Shown here: positions 42,837 through 53,545 of the stretch, piece by piece
How the letters are laid out: each line of letters opens with the position of its first letter
Position numbering within the stretch: the first letter of the stretch is position 1
Assembly (NCBI GenBank): GCA_014281115.1
Contig: JACONQ010000003.1
Coordinates: forward strand, 1,426,001 to 1,490,000
Direction of reading: 5' to 3'
Source: Laburnicola sp. R22_1
Taxonomy: Eukaryota > Ascomycota > Dothideomycetes > Pleosporales > Didymosphaeriaceae
Length of the DNA: 64,000 nucleotides
Program-made: the position numbers and the translations under genes
The notes under the pieces: generated by a model
Told to the model about the DNA's origin: nothing
Databases searched by the model: none
The model's input: the letters and a program-made list of their open reading frames with translations, nothing else

Positions 42837-44645
42837 TCACAATTTCCCGGGCATCTCTACCCAGCTCTTGAGCACGTATATGAACGCGCGGTAGACGAGG
42901 TCAAACTCGGCCCAGAATTCCTCCATGGCCGTCATGTTATTCGGATTCCAGTTGCGCTTGAAGTCCGGCATGCCGTCATCGCTCGGGCTCGGACAATCGC
43001 TGCCGTCGCCAAGAACCTGCTTCACCTTTTCGACCTTCTCCGCTTCCGGCGCAGTTTGGGTTACGGCTCGCGAAATACCGTCTCGGGCTTCGACCATCTG
43101 GCGGAACTCCTTGATGGCTGACAGCGAGTGCGAGAGGCGGTGCATGGTGTTGATGAGCGCAACGAGTTCGGTGCGACGAAGCGGTGGGTCTTTGGACGAA
43201 TCCTTTTCGTCGAATTCGAAGAGCACCTTGAGCGCTGTTCCGTAGCCATTGGTCTGGATCTTGCCCCAGAGCCTACACTTGTCGCAGCCTACACAGTCCA
43301 TGATGCGACTCACGTTCCTGAAACGGTTTCGGAAATCTGCTTTTAGAACTATGGCATCCGGGTCGCGGAACATGACCGTCTCGTCGAAGATCTCAGGGCC
43401 GTCTGGCAGTGCACTTGCGAGGCGGAGCACCGAGTGCTTTGTACGCATGTCCTGCTCGGGATCTTCGGAACAGAAAGAATAGTCTTTGATGTGTTGCTTT
43501 ATTTTACCAACTGCGCGCATGATAAGAGCGTAGTTGAAGTAAATGTTGGAAATGCGGTCGGGAAACTTGTGGAGTCGCTGTTCGTAGCAAGCAAGATTAG
43601 GGCTCCATTCGCCCGTTGTCTGGTTCAGGTAGTCCCAACAGAGATGCGTAGAGATGGACGCGTGCATTCCCGATATCACGCGGTGGAACACACGCTTCTC
43701 GAGACAGGTGTCGTCAAACTCTACGGGATCCAAACGCGCCCGTGCTGCTCCTTCGGCGATAGCAGACTTGACGTTCTTTTGCACAACCTGCTCTTTCATG
43801 ACGTTGCGCAACTGATTTGCGGCCTCGAGCTGCTCTGGGTTGTGGAAGCCTCCAAAGGGCGATGCCCCGCCGGGAGGCGACTGCGCGCTCGACTGTTCCA
43901 GCTTCGGTGGCTTGCTGAAGCAGTTCTCGCGATAAATGGCCTCCCAGACTTGTTGCGCTCCTACGCCAGCGTATCCTGTAAAGCGCTCTGGGTTGTCCAC
44001 AAGAGAAACATAATCTCCCTTTACCGTCGCCGACTCGTCCTCGGGAACGCAGTAGTCGCGGTCGTCGCATTCGTCATCGTACTCGACTACGCAGCTCTCA
44101 TCTACCTTGTCGCCCAGGCCGCCCTGCAGCGGCTTCTGCTTGTGTTCTCTCTGTTGTTCCTTTCCGGGGTGTTGCGCTACCGGCCCCTCCAGCTTCCCCA
44201 GCTCCTTCGCCCGCCAGACCAAGGGTATGTCCTCCTCGTTGTCCAACGTATTCACCGCACACGCCCTATTGCCACACATGCCGTTGTCGTCCTCCCAGAA
44301 CGGGCATTTTTTGCTGTACAAGCTCAACCGGTAATGCGAAAAGAAATCGGTGTTCTGCGTGATCGAGTGCAGGTAAGGGTGTATCGCCTCGTTGAGCTGC
44401 TCGAGAGTGTTGTAGCTCACACATGCGTCGGATACGATGGCGCCGGGCTCGAACTGGATGACGGTATACTTAGAATCTCCGCTTGGAGGCGCGTAGTTGG
44501 ACGGGGTACAAGAGGAGCGGTTGCTTACGTCACAGACGTCTGCTGGAGCTTCCTTGGACTTTGTAGGAGCAGCATGGCTAGCAGCATGCGAACTGCCCAG
44601 CAGCGAAAACACGGCCAGGTAGAACAAGTGTGCCGCTGGCCGCAT
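42837..44645 (-). CDS. ERO1: Endoplasmic reticulum oxidoreductin Ero1
   Basis: Ero1 is the FAD-dependent oxidase of the ER lumen that re-oxidises protein disulfide isomerase and so drives disulfide formation. Single ORF of 602 residues. A signal peptide (MRPAAHLFYLAVFSLLGSSHA) starts the protein. Visible motifs: CPFWEDDNGMCGNRAC with the shuttle Cys pair (C-x4-C), VDESCVVEYDDECDDRDYC, FTGYAGVGAQQVWEAIYREN, ISTHLCWDYLNQTTGEW, and the active-site pair in DCVGCDKCRLWGKIQTNG, which also includes FAD-binding residues. An acidic/Gln-rich insertion near residues 155-185 (PGKEQQREHKQKP) is species-variable in type. Extra C-terminal sequence with a Met-Pro-Gly-Lys-Leu end may help membrane association. 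It is divergent from the rhodanese gene with a 587-bp gap. Confidence 0.95.
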   Translation of the reverse strand: MRPAAHLFYLAVFSLLGSSHAASHAAPTKSKEAPADVCDVSNRSSCTPSNYAPPSGDSKYTVIQFEPGAIVSDACVSYNTLEQLNEAIHPYLHSITQNTDFFSHYRLSLYSKKCPFWEDDNGMCGNRACAVNTLDNEEDIPLVWRAKELGKLEGPVAQHPGKEQQREHKQKPLQGGLGDKVDESCVVEYDDECDDRDYCVPEDESATVKGDYVSLVDNPERFTGYAGVGAQQVWEAIYRENCFSKPPKLEQSSAQSPPGGASPFGGFHNPEQLEAANQLRNVMKEQVVQKNVKSAIAEGAARARLDPVEFDDTCLEKRVFHRVISGMHASISTHLCWDYLNQTTGEWSPNLACYEQRLHKFPDRISNIYFNYALIMRAVGKIKQHIKDYSFCSEDPEQDMRTKHSVLRLASALPDGPEIFDETVMFRDPDAIVLKADFRNRFRNVSRIMDCVGCDKCRLWGKIQTNGYGTALKVLFEFDEKDSSKDPPLRRTELVALINTMHRLSHSLSAIKEFRQMVEARDGISRAVTQTAPEAEKVEKVKQVLGDGSDCPSPSDDGMPDFKRNWNPNNMTAMEEFWAEFDLVYRAFIYVLKSWVEMPGKL

Positions 44646-45232
44646 CCTGTGCTATAGAGCGAGTGTCTCTTGGAAGTAAGCAAACGTCTGCGACAAGCGC
44701 ATTAGGAAATGAGGTACTCACGGGCTCAAGCCGCCCAAGATATATAAAACGCGCCGGACTCTCGGGATCGGCTGTTGGAGGGGTACTCAAAAGGCAACTG
44801 AAGGGGACGCCAGTGAGCGGAGGACAAAGGTGGGTGGGTCGTGGCAGTAGCCGTTCTATTTAGGTCTTAATATGGGAGACGGGCAAATAAATGAAAGACA
44901 GCAGCAGCCGGTCCAGGTGCCGAATGGGAAGCAGCGACGGGTCAAGGAGCGCGGATATGGACAATTAAACGAAGGAGTCTAGGACGCTGCGCCGAGTATA
45001 ATGGCAATCACGCTCTCATCGGACCATGTTGACGCGTTTGAAATCTGTCCACTCCGCTGACATGGTGGCGAGTGCCTGTGGCGGTGTCGCAGATCGATAA
45101 TCCCGAGATGGCCGGTGCCCGCGCCGGGCCGATGCGGAAGGCTGATGAGCAAGACGCTGTTGGCAAAGGCGCCCGCTTCGAGAAGCTCTCAGAAGCCTGC
45201 CGAGCACAAAGAACCCATCTTCTGTCGCGACC
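44646..45232. promoter_or_regulatory. Divergent intergenic region ERO1/rhodanese
   Basis: A 587-bp gap between divergent genes, expected to contain both promoters. ERO1 is typically induced by the unfolded protein response, but I could not point to a convincing UPR element by eye. Confidence 0.4.
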
Positions 45233-45741
45233 ATGGCCGAAGCGCCCAAAGCCGATGCCTTCCCCAAGCCAAATCGCACCGCGCCCCTCCTCGCACGTGA
45301 AGCCGCGCTGGCGGGCCTCTCCTCACCCGACCTACTTCTCGTCGACGTACGTCGCACCGACTACGAAGGTGGTACTGTAAAAGGCAGCCTGAATTTACCC
45401 GCGCAGTCATTCTACATGAACAGGGCAGTTTTGTATGATCTGTGCAAGCGGTCAGGCATAAAACAGGTCGCATTCTACTGCGGTACGTGGCGTGACCCGT
45501 CGGACGATTCGGCCTGGTTGCGGGTGGCCTCAGCTGAACGAGTGCAGGATCCAGTAGCGGTAGAGGCCCTCGTTGCTCGGGGTGGTATTCTGATTTCCTC
45601 AATGAAAAGGGTGAGACCGAGATGCAATCGCTGACGCTTGCCGGGGGCATCAAAGGCTGGGTAAAGGCTGGCCCAGCTTTTACAGAGGCAATGGACGGGT
45701 ACGAGCCCGAGTACTGGAAGCAATTCGAAGATGCAAAGTGA
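45233..45741 (+). CDS. Cdc25/Acr2-like rhodanese-fold phosphatase or arsenate reductase
   Basis: Two exons, 45233-45482 and 45548-45741 (65-nt intron), give 147 residues, the normal size for a single rhodanese domain. The junction splits the active-site Gly codon and restores FYCGSSSGRGPRCSGW. This contains the C-x5-R loop (Cys-Gly-Ser-Ser-Ser-Gly-Arg) of Cdc25-type enzymes such as Acr2 and fission yeast Ibp1. The preceding LLLVDVRRTDYEGGTVKGSLN is the conserved rhodanese DVR..D...G.I motif, and the domain ends with LTLAGGIKGWVKAG. Without splicing the active site is lost. Family members are either arsenate reductases or protein phosphatases; sequence alone does not decide. It lies convergent with MPH1, 131 bp away. 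Confidence 0.9.
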
Positions 45742-45872
45742 TATGGGTTGAGCGAGAGAATCTAGTCAATTGATTGGCGGCAATCCAAGTGCTAAAAACA
45801 ACGGCTACATGACCATCTATGTCATATGCTGGCTATCATTTCTTATGCATCAAACGCTGTTCTACCACTGTA

Positions 45873-48800
45873 TCATCCATCATCTTCGTCATCCTCAATG
45901 ACTCTCCGCGCTCTTCTCCTGGGCAGAATGGGCTCATCATCTTCCTCCGACGAAGTTGCGTCAATGACGAAAGCCCCAGGTTTTGACGCTATGCCCGTTC
46001 CTCCTACGAGCCGAACATCGTCATCGCTATCGCTGCTCACTATTGCGTCGTCGTCGCTGATATCGCTTGTGAAGATCTTCTCTGTCTTCTTCGGCCGTTT
46101 AGGCCGCGCTGCTTTTACTATCGCCTGCGTACCTTTGCCGAGGCCATTGGAATCTAGACGTGGAAGACTCGACGTAGGATGTATTTCAAGCTCCTCGTTC
46201 TCGTCATCCTCAGCTATAAAACTGACGAGATCCGAGTCCAACCGGTAGGCTTGCGTATCTTGGGGCGCAAACGCCCCGATAGAGTCGTCTGAGTCAATAG
46301 TCTCAGCTTGGGACGCTATCCTCATGTGAGGATCTGTAGGGGGTGGTGAAGACGCATCGCCCTCTTCCGCCAGCCCTGGGGCTTTCCAGGTGGGAGTTTT
46401 GGGTGTCTTGGGTTTCTGTTTCGGTGGACGAACAGGCGTTGTGGTGGCGGACGGATCTTTGCGTGGGCGACCGCGGGGCGCTGGCTGCTTCGGTGCCGCT
46501 TTGGGTTGTGGTTTCGGTCTGGGTGCTGGTTTTGATTTAGGCTTCGGAAACTGCTGCGAACCCGGATCGTCGTCTTGCCACATATCATCCGGCACAATGA
46601 GTGCCGTGTCTACGACAATATTTGGAGGCATATCTCGCAAATCTTCAAGACGCAGCTTGTTGTTGAACTCAGCTAATCGACCGTCGTTTATAGCATGCAT
46701 CCTTTGGAAAGTATGAACAAAAGACTGTGTTGTGCGTCCATGTTGCGCGAAGTTGTGCGTTTTGGAAAATATCCGCTGTTGATCAGAGTGAGCGCTCAGT
46801 TTCAACGCGCAGATCATGGGTGCATCGTCCTCTTCGAACACAGTTTGGTACCGTCGCTCGAGATCTTGGGTTTCCGTCTCGTCTAAAAAGACACTGTCCA
46901 GAGAAGGCATCTCGAACACCTCCTCACTTGGAAATCCTGGCGCAACAATTTTCGCTCGGCTTTTGGGCGCTATCTCTTCATCCATGCGACCCGCAGTAAC
47001 AAAGCCAGTAAGGACCCCGTCAGGCATGTGGAATTTCTTTGGGGGCTTCTTTGGGGCCTTTCCTCTCTTCTTCCTCGGCTCAGGAAGCCAGTCTGTCTGC
47101 GAATTTTCAGGCGGGATATTGACGACGCGTCTCTCCACGACAGGCTGCACATCTTTGGGCAATATTCTGCGCGAAATGTCATCGTGAAAGTTGAATTTGG
47201 ACCCTTCAGCAATCAATTCCTGCATCATTTCGTAATTGTCCTTCGCCTTATTCGCGTCGTTCTCCTCCTTGCCCTTCATCTGAAGCATGATGATCTTGCC
47301 TTCGCGTTTGCGCCCTGTACGGCCCATCCTCTGTAACATACGTATTGGTGAGGCTTTTGAGTCGTAGCAGATGATTAGATCGACTTCACCGATGTCGAGA
47401 CCTTCCTCGCCGATTGACGTAGCGACGAGTGTATTGAAAGTCCCTGCTTTAAACTTTTCGATAACCTCAAGCTGCTCTTTTTGGTTCATGCCATCTGAAT
47501 TCTTGCCCGACGATTGACCAACAAAAACACGAGGACGAATCATGGGCTGATGCCTCCGCAGGACACGCACAATCTCTTCAGCACTATCTCGAAAGTGTGC
47601 AAAAACCATGATGCGTGTCTGTCTAGGGGCACCATCCGAAGTCGAACCTTCTCCAGCATTCACGAAATGATCTAGAATAGCTTGTTGGAGGTAATCCAGT
47701 TTCGGGTGGCCGACAAAGTTTTCGTTGCCGGTCCACGTTTGGAGCCGAACCATCAGCTTTTTGAAAGCGTCGCTATTGCATATACTGTCTCGTGTTTTAG
47801 ATTTGCTCTGAGGCTGGCCATCTCTGAATTCCTTCATCTTGATATAGAAAGGTCCGATACCATGAAATTTAAGAAGTTCCATGCCCTGCGAGATAGACCC
47901 AAGGATGCCAAAGACGCTGTTGACCATGCCCTTTTGGGCTGGAGTTGCACGTTGACCTGCCGCCTGCATCCATCGCTTGCGGGCTAGCGTCACTCCGTAC
48001 GGAGTGAAATCCAGAGGATCAGACGAGTAAAATGCATTTAAACCAGCCACTTTGTTGACAGTCGGCTGCAATGCTTTTTTGTATAAATCCATGCACATCT
48101 GCATCTCATCGCTGTTCGTGAACACATGTTTCTCGATCTTGCGACGATGGACGTATCTGCTGATATCCAAAGAGCTCTCGGTGCGAATCTCTACGCGAGA
48201 GATATCGAGTCCGTCAATGACCTTTTGAACAGCCTCCACGTCGGCACCAGGTGTAGCTGTAAGGGCGAGGACACGGAAACTGTTGTTGAACCGGCGTAAA
48301 AAGCTAACGACCTCCACATAAGCATACCCGCCTGTCGCACGGTGCGCTTCATCGACAACGAGCAGTACAATCTTTTTGGGATCAGCGTAGCCGGCCTTGA
48401 GGTCGATAATCATGGTTTGAGGGGTCATGAAGAAGACCCTCTTGCTCGCCCACTCTTCTGCACGGATTGCCGGCGGTACGCCACCGATAAGCATCGTAGT
48501 ATCCGAGCGCGGTATGCCACAGATGTGGAAGCAAGCATCAATCTGCTGAGAGACGAGGGGTTTCGTGGGAGCCAAGAAGACAATTTGCGCATCAGTCGTC
48601 CAACGATACCAATTCAGCATGATGGTGGCTGCGATGAAAGTTTTCCCAAGACCAGTCGGCAGAGCGACCAAAAGATTGTGGAAGAGCCCACGAGCAACGA
48701 TGTTGAACTGGTAGTCTCGGATGGTGCCCAAGTTGGTGGGGTAGACCCAAGTCTTGGTTGCCTCTGGATCCAGCTTATGGTGCGTTGGTGGCTCGTCCTT

Positions 48801-49742
48801 TTGATCGACGATAAAATTGGAACGCTTGTTAACCTGTGACTGCGGTACGTTCCCATTGACAGTGTTGGGACCGAATAGAGTAGTCTGTTTCAGACCAGTC
48901 TGCGGTGCTACGACCCTAGTTCGTCTTTCCGAGACGAGTACTACATCGTCTTGTTTTTGAGGCGACGACGATGAAGACGCAAAGGCGTCTGACGGCAGGT
49001 CGGCCAATTCTTGCGTAGCGTCGTAGTGCATGGACGTTCTGTTCGCGGTGGGAAGCGGTGAATCCACAGGCTTCGTGGGTGAAGCTGATTCCGACAGCCT
49101 GGAGGCTCGTGACACGGGTCTCGAAGCTATGGACTGCCTTCCGGACAACGCCGTCGTCTTCATAGCATCGAATTCCACGGGCTTGTGCACGCCAATGCTC
49201 ATCGCCGGTTTCTGCCATATCGCTCCTCGCGGCTTCCAGGGTGGAGAAGGCTCTCGTGGTGGTTGCGTTAGGAAAACATCGGTCAAGTCCTGTAGAGTAG
49301 ATGGTTGGTGGATTCTGCTCTTCCGTTTCTCTGCAATTCCCTCCTTTCGTGGACACTCATCCTCGGGATCCTCGGCGTCATCCTGTTTTCTTGACCGCAC
49401 GCGCTTCTTTCGACTGGTAGATCCTACAGAGGCCGCTGCGGCCGATACGTCGTCGCCTTTAAGTGAGGTACCTTTCTTCTGGGTTGTTACCGCTGGCGCG
49501 TAACCATCGCTGTCGTTGATATCATCTTCCTCATCAGAGCTCAGGAAAGGACGGGGACGGCCATTTCGAGATTGCTTGCTTGGCAAGATCGGGCGGGCAC
49601 TCTGAGTTGGGATGTCGACCTTCCGCCGTTTGAGCGGCCGTGGCGACGGCTGGAATGCAGGCGTGTTTTCCTTCTCCGCCTGGGTAGCGGCCTCCAGGAA
49701 TGCAGTGTCGTCGAAGTCGTCTCCGAAATCGTCACTGTCCAT
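45873..49742 (-). CDS. MPH1: ATP-dependent DNA helicase Mph1 (FANCM family)
   Basis: Mph1 is a 3'-5' DNA helicase that dismantles D-loops and remodels stalled forks to promote error-free repair. Intronless, 1289 residues. The N-terminal ~330 residues are disordered. The helicase core begins at LGTIRDYQFNIVARGLFHN and has Walker A ALPTGLGKTF, motif Ia LAPTKPLV, DEAH box VVDEAHRATGG, motif III LALTATPG, the FANCM-type insert between the two RecA domains (about residues 560-700), motif V VATSIGEEGLDIGEVDLIICYD, and motif VI QRMGRTGRKR. The C-terminal ~300 residues are Pro/Lys rich and acidic, ending in EEDDEPILPRRRARRVIEDD. ATG 49742 begins MDSDDFGDDFDD, a usual Mph1 start. Confidence 0.95.
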   Translation of the reverse strand: MDSDDFGDDFDDTAFLEAATQAEKENTPAFQPSPRPLKRRKVDIPTQSARPILPSKQSRNGRPRPFLSSDEEDDINDSDGYAPAVTTQKKGTSLKGDDVSAAAASVGSTSRKKRVRSRKQDDAEDPEDECPRKEGIAEKRKSRIHQPSTLQDLTDVFLTQPPREPSPPWKPRGAIWQKPAMSIGVHKPVEFDAMKTTALSGRQSIASRPVSRASRLSESASPTKPVDSPLPTANRTSMHYDATQELADLPSDAFASSSSSPQKQDDVVLVSERRTRVVAPQTGLKQTTLFGPNTVNGNVPQSQVNKRSNFIVDQKDEPPTHHKLDPEATKTWVYPTNLGTIRDYQFNIVARGLFHNLLVALPTGLGKTFIAATIMLNWYRWTTDAQIVFLAPTKPLVSQQIDACFHICGIPRSDTTMLIGGVPPAIRAEEWASKRVFFMTPQTMIIDLKAGYADPKKIVLLVVDEAHRATGGYAYVEVVSFLRRFNNSFRVLALTATPGADVEAVQKVIDGLDISRVEIRTESSLDISRYVHRRKIEKHVFTNSDEMQMCMDLYKKALQPTVNKVAGLNAFYSSDPLDFTPYGVTLARKRWMQAAGQRATPAQKGMVNSVFGILGSISQGMELLKFHGIGPFYIKMKEFRDGQPQSKSKTRDSICNSDAFKKLMVRLQTWTGNENFVGHPKLDYLQQAILDHFVNAGEGSTSDGAPRQTRIMVFAHFRDSAEEIVRVLRRHQPMIRPRVFVGQSSGKNSDGMNQKEQLEVIEKFKAGTFNTLVATSIGEEGLDIGEVDLIICYDSKASPIRMLQRMGRTGRKREGKIIMLQMKGKEENDANKAKDNYEMMQELIAEGSKFNFHDDISRRILPKDVQPVVERRVVNIPPENSQTDWLPEPRKKRGKAPKKPPKKFHMPDGVLTGFVTAGRMDEEIAPKSRAKIVAPGFPSEEVFEMPSLDSVFLDETETQDLERRYQTVFEEDDAPMICALKLSAHSDQQRIFSKTHNFAQHGRTTQSFVHTFQRMHAINDGRLAEFNNKLRLEDLRDMPPNIVVDTALIVPDDMWQDDDPGSQQFPKPKSKPAPRPKPQPKAAPKQPAPRGRPRKDPSATTTPVRPPKQKPKTPKTPTWKAPGLAEEGDASSPPPTDPHMRIASQAETIDSDDSIGAFAPQDTQAYRLDSDLVSFIAEDDENEELEIHPTSSLPRLDSNGLGKGTQAIVKAARPKRPKKTEKIFTSDISDDDAIVSSDSDDDVRLVGGTGIASKPGAFVIDATSSEEDDEPILPRRRARRVIEDDEDDG

Positions 49743-50358
49743 GCCGTCTGTTAGATCACGGGCGGTTCAGTCGTGCTGGCGTGCTGCAGGTGGTTGGAGT
49801 GGCGTGAGAAACATCGCGTGCGCATGTGACGTGTTAGCGCGTCAACCTTTCGGAGGGAAGGCGCATGCGCTGGGACCACGATAACCCCTGGCAACCGGCC
49901 TCCCCTGTCGCCGACCAGCCGGTATTTGCTTTGTCAGGTAAAAAACAGTGGCTAGAACCAATTACCACAACCTAATCAATACACGACCATCCAAACAGAG
50001 TTAAGAATGTGAACAGTATCCACTGATTTTCGTTTCAAGTGTTCGCGACCCCAGGTGCATGAAAGCTAATAACGCCATGGTAAACAACTAGTCTTGTGAA
50101 GGCTAGTTTTCCCCGCTGGACGCAGATGAGCTTTATTGCCCCCCTGAGCGAGCCAATATTAAGCTGTTCCCGCCTCCCAACAACGCAGACTTCTTCGTCC
50201 TCAACCTTCTGAACACTCTCGCTTTTGACATTTATTTGTCCATTAATTCATACACTCGCTCGCATTCAACTACTTTTTAATTAATATACAGGCCCAACTA
50301 TCCGGCTCTGTACATCAGTATCACCTAGCACACCCCCCGTTACATCCATACCAGCACA
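49743..50358. promoter_or_regulatory. Divergent promoter region MPH1 / secreted protein gene
   Basis: A 616-bp gap. Toward the secreted-protein gene there is a CCAAT box at about 50,153-50,157 and a TATA-like TAATTAATATA at about 50,278-50,288, 70-80 bp before its ATG, followed by a C/A-rich leader typical of strongly expressed fungal genes. These are read by eye only. Confidence 0.5.
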
Positions 50359-50980
50359 ATGAAGTACACCATCGCTCTTCTTACCCTCGCGGCTGGCGTC
50401 CTCGCCTTGCCCCAGGAGTCCGCCTCCATCACTAGCGCCCCCGTCGCTTCGGCCTCTCTCACTCCCCAGGTGAGCTGTGCGCTTGACTGCGACCCGGCCG
50501 ACGTTACTTGCCAGGCTGCATGCATGGGCATCGCTCGCCCGAATTCTTCCCAGGCAGTCGCGTCCAACGAGTGTGCCGCAAAGTGCGACCAAGGATCCGG
50601 CTCTCCTGAGGACACCGTGGCATACGCCAAGTGCCAACAGGACTGCTTTGCCAGCCTCTTCCCCTCTACTCAGACCGACTTCCCTGGTGCGGGTGGTGCT
50701 GCAAGTGTTTCTAGCGCTGCTAGCGCCGCTGGTTCCGCTGCTTCAAGTGGTGAGTTCTCTCGTGGGACAATCGGGACCAGTCTGACTTTTCGAAACAGGT
50801 GCTTCTGCTGTTGAGACTGGAGCTACGGCCGCCACAAGCTCTGGCCCTTCCGACTCTGCCTCAGGATCCCCCACTGGAACTGCTGCTGAGGCCAGCGAGA
50901 CTCCTGGTTCTGCCAATGCCAACAACGTGAAGATTGTCGGTGCTGGTCTGGCTGGTCTCATGGCCGTCTTTGCTTTGTAA
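50359..50980 (+). CDS. Small secreted Cys-rich protein, probably GPI-anchored
   Basis: Exons 50359-50749 and 50799-50980 (49-nt intron, GTGAGT donor) give 190 residues. A signal peptide (MKYTIALLTLAAGVLA) is followed by a Ser/Ala linker and then a compact region with eight cysteines arranged as four C-x3-C pairs: CALDC, CQAAC, CAAKC and CQQDC. The second half is Ser/Ala/Gly/Thr rich, as in O-glycosylated wall proteins, and the C terminus ends in a short hydrophobic tail (IVGAGLAGLMAVFAL) preceded by small residues, as in a GPI-attachment signal. Likely located at the cell surface or wall. It is not a canonical CFEM pattern as far as I can see. Function unknown; adhesin, wall structural protein or effector-like protein are possibilities. 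Confidence 0.85.
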
Positions 50981-53545
50981 TCGTCATCATTTGGGGCCCT
51001 CGCAATTTCTATTCAGCGTTTGACTGCAGAAAAGACGGTGGTACCTCGCCGAAAGACAGGATGCTACGCGGAGTCAGGTGGAACGAGGGACTGCGGTTTT
51101 CTGCATTCACACAGTATACTTCATGCGCTGTTTTGGTGTTGGAGGATGTTCAGATGCTGTTGTGGTGTTGGAGGATGAAGATTGAACCGTGATGGAGGTG
51201 CAGTTGTAGATTCGTTTAATCGTATCGCTAATTTTCGGAATCGCCTTTGTGTATCCATGCATCACGGCTTCCTTCACAAGAAGCTTTTGAGTGATCTCTT
51301 AGCGAATGTGTCGATTCTCGGCTGTATACCTGCAGACCACGGTGTGAGCAAGACCTGAGACTTCGTCTGAACAACCACAACCACGCTCCCCAGAGTGAAC
51401 TACTACCATAGTGTTGGAATAAACTCGATGTCTGGCAGGTGCTGAAAATTCTGTTGTTATTGTTCTGGATCTACAGTGTCGAAAAAGAGCTTGTTGCTCG
51501 TTGTGAGAATGCAGGGAGGGGACCCGAAGGTCGATGCCCCCCTACTGTGTCATGTTGCCGATCCGACAGGGACGATCAGAGCCAGGGACGGGAGCGACAT
51601 CCGCCATCCTGAAACAGACCCCGGTGGACAGTCGCAGCGGAATCAAGATAAGCAAAATAAAGATTGATGAAATGGTACCTTTAGGTATGCTAGGAAAGTG
51701 ACTGGATGCGGAGCTGGCATACCTGGTAAGCGTATGCGCAGCGTCGGAACGGGCCTAGTCACTATGTATGCGCCTGGGCAGATCGCACGAATACGGTTCG
51801 CCCGAGGTGTGCTAGCGCAATGACGCCTAATCTGTCCGCTGAGACATCGACCCAGCCTGGACGTGCGAAGAAAGGGACCACTCTATCGCAAAAGTGCACT
51901 GCACAGGACCGCCCTCGGTCGGCCGAGGACATGGCTCCTGTTGGATCTAAGAATGGATCCATGGATCCATACATAGATGCGACCAAGGCACGTGAAGGGT
52001 CGTGGCACATACTCAGATAGGCACGGCCGGCCCGAAGAAAGACGCCGACGCATCCCAGGCAGGATCAGTCAAAAGGAAAGTTGAGTGTGGCCCTTCTGGC
52101 GACAAGATAAAATGCAGACGGGAGAGGACGCGAGAGGCGGGAGCTCGAGAGGGAAGCGTCGTCGCTGGCCGCCATCAGCCAAAATCTTGCGGGGTTTCGG
52201 TTGGCTGGCTGCAGGGCTCAATCGGTAAATGCCCTTTTGGGTGAGGGCTGTAAAAACTCACTTTGAGCCGGCGCGTGGCGATCAAATGTCGTTGATGTGA
52301 ATGTCGCCTAGTAGCACGAGCGCAAGATCCAGAAGGCTTCTGTTTTGAAACTGCCACGGCGATTATGTGCATGAGGTTACTTTGTTCGCCCGACAGATGT
52401 CGTCGGCGGCCCACACACCCTTGCATGCTGAGCTAACCCGAGATATGGCCTAGTCCTGAACTTCACGCGAGTCGATTTCGTACCTCGCCTCCATCCATCG
52501 CCGTGCACTGGTCGGTGCGCTTGCTCCCCCCCATTATTACTCCGCCCTGAAGGCCATGTTCCTGCTCGGAGGCCTCACCAGAGGGCCTAGTACCCTAGAC
52601 GCCTTCTCGCTGAGCGTAGTTGTTGTCAAGCCCGTCACAACAGCACCCTGACTAGGCCTGTTTCATCGTGAACCATTTTCAACGACTCTCAGCGTCCTCT
52701 AGGGCAAACGTGAATTGGTGGACGCCTGGCCGCGGCCGTGTTCTTTGAGATGAAGATGCTGAGGCGGTGCTGGCCACAAAGCCCTCGACTGACCGAGCCA
52801 CACCAAAACAGCCGAACATGTGCAGCAAGACATGGGCCTAGCCCATGGTTTCGAACGTGCAATACCATTGTCATGTGTGCTGTCGGTAGCGCAGCTGGGT
52901 CGAAAACCACACACATGGCTGCCGGGGGGGATGGGGATGGATGAATCATTGATACAAGATGACCGCCCACTCCCCCAACCCAGCCTCGGGAACTGCTGAA
53001 CGGTGCAGCACCGGCGCTGTGCCAGCCCTGGAAACAACGGGCGGCCATTGCTGATGAAGAGGGTTTGGGCACTCCATTCGTCCTCGAAGAGCAGGGATGC
53101 GTCCTCTGAGCGTTACCGGTAATCAGCATAGTCGAATGCTCTTGGCGCTAGTAGACCGGCATGGGCGGGCGATCGTCCACGCCCGACTTCTTCTCTCCCG
53201 CGTCCCCATCTGCAACTTTCCTCTCACTCCATATTCTACGCCCACGCCCACGCACCCCCAGAACCTGTGCCCCCCCGCTAAACTGACTTGGTGTTCCTCC
53301 ATCAACCGAGCCTGCCGGTTTGTCTCCAGATACCATTTTCGTTGTTTTGGACTTTCTATCCTCGCAAGCTCGCACGTATGCGCTGTTGGCGTTTCTCATG
53401 CTGCCTTGATATCCGTAATCCGCAATCCGCGGGCGCACTCTCACCACCTGGCACCACAACGGCCCGCGCCCATCCTTGGAGGTGCTCCTGCCATTCTTTT
53501 GGCGCGTCCTCTGCGGCGGATTACTTTTGCCCAGGGTAGCTCACC
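50981..53545. other. Intergenic, no gene seen
   Basis: About 2.6 kb. The first 400 bp are the likely 3' UTR of the secreted-protein gene; the last few hundred bases are a C/T-rich leader of the SNT2-like gene. A nested GGATCCATGGATCC palindrome occurs near 51,955. ORFs up to about 146 codons on both strands show no motif. Confidence 0.45.

Noticed and set aside
43434..44657. 407-codon ORF on the plus strand
   Set aside because: Exactly antisense to ERO1, whose protein motifs are unmistakable; composition is that of a shadow frame.
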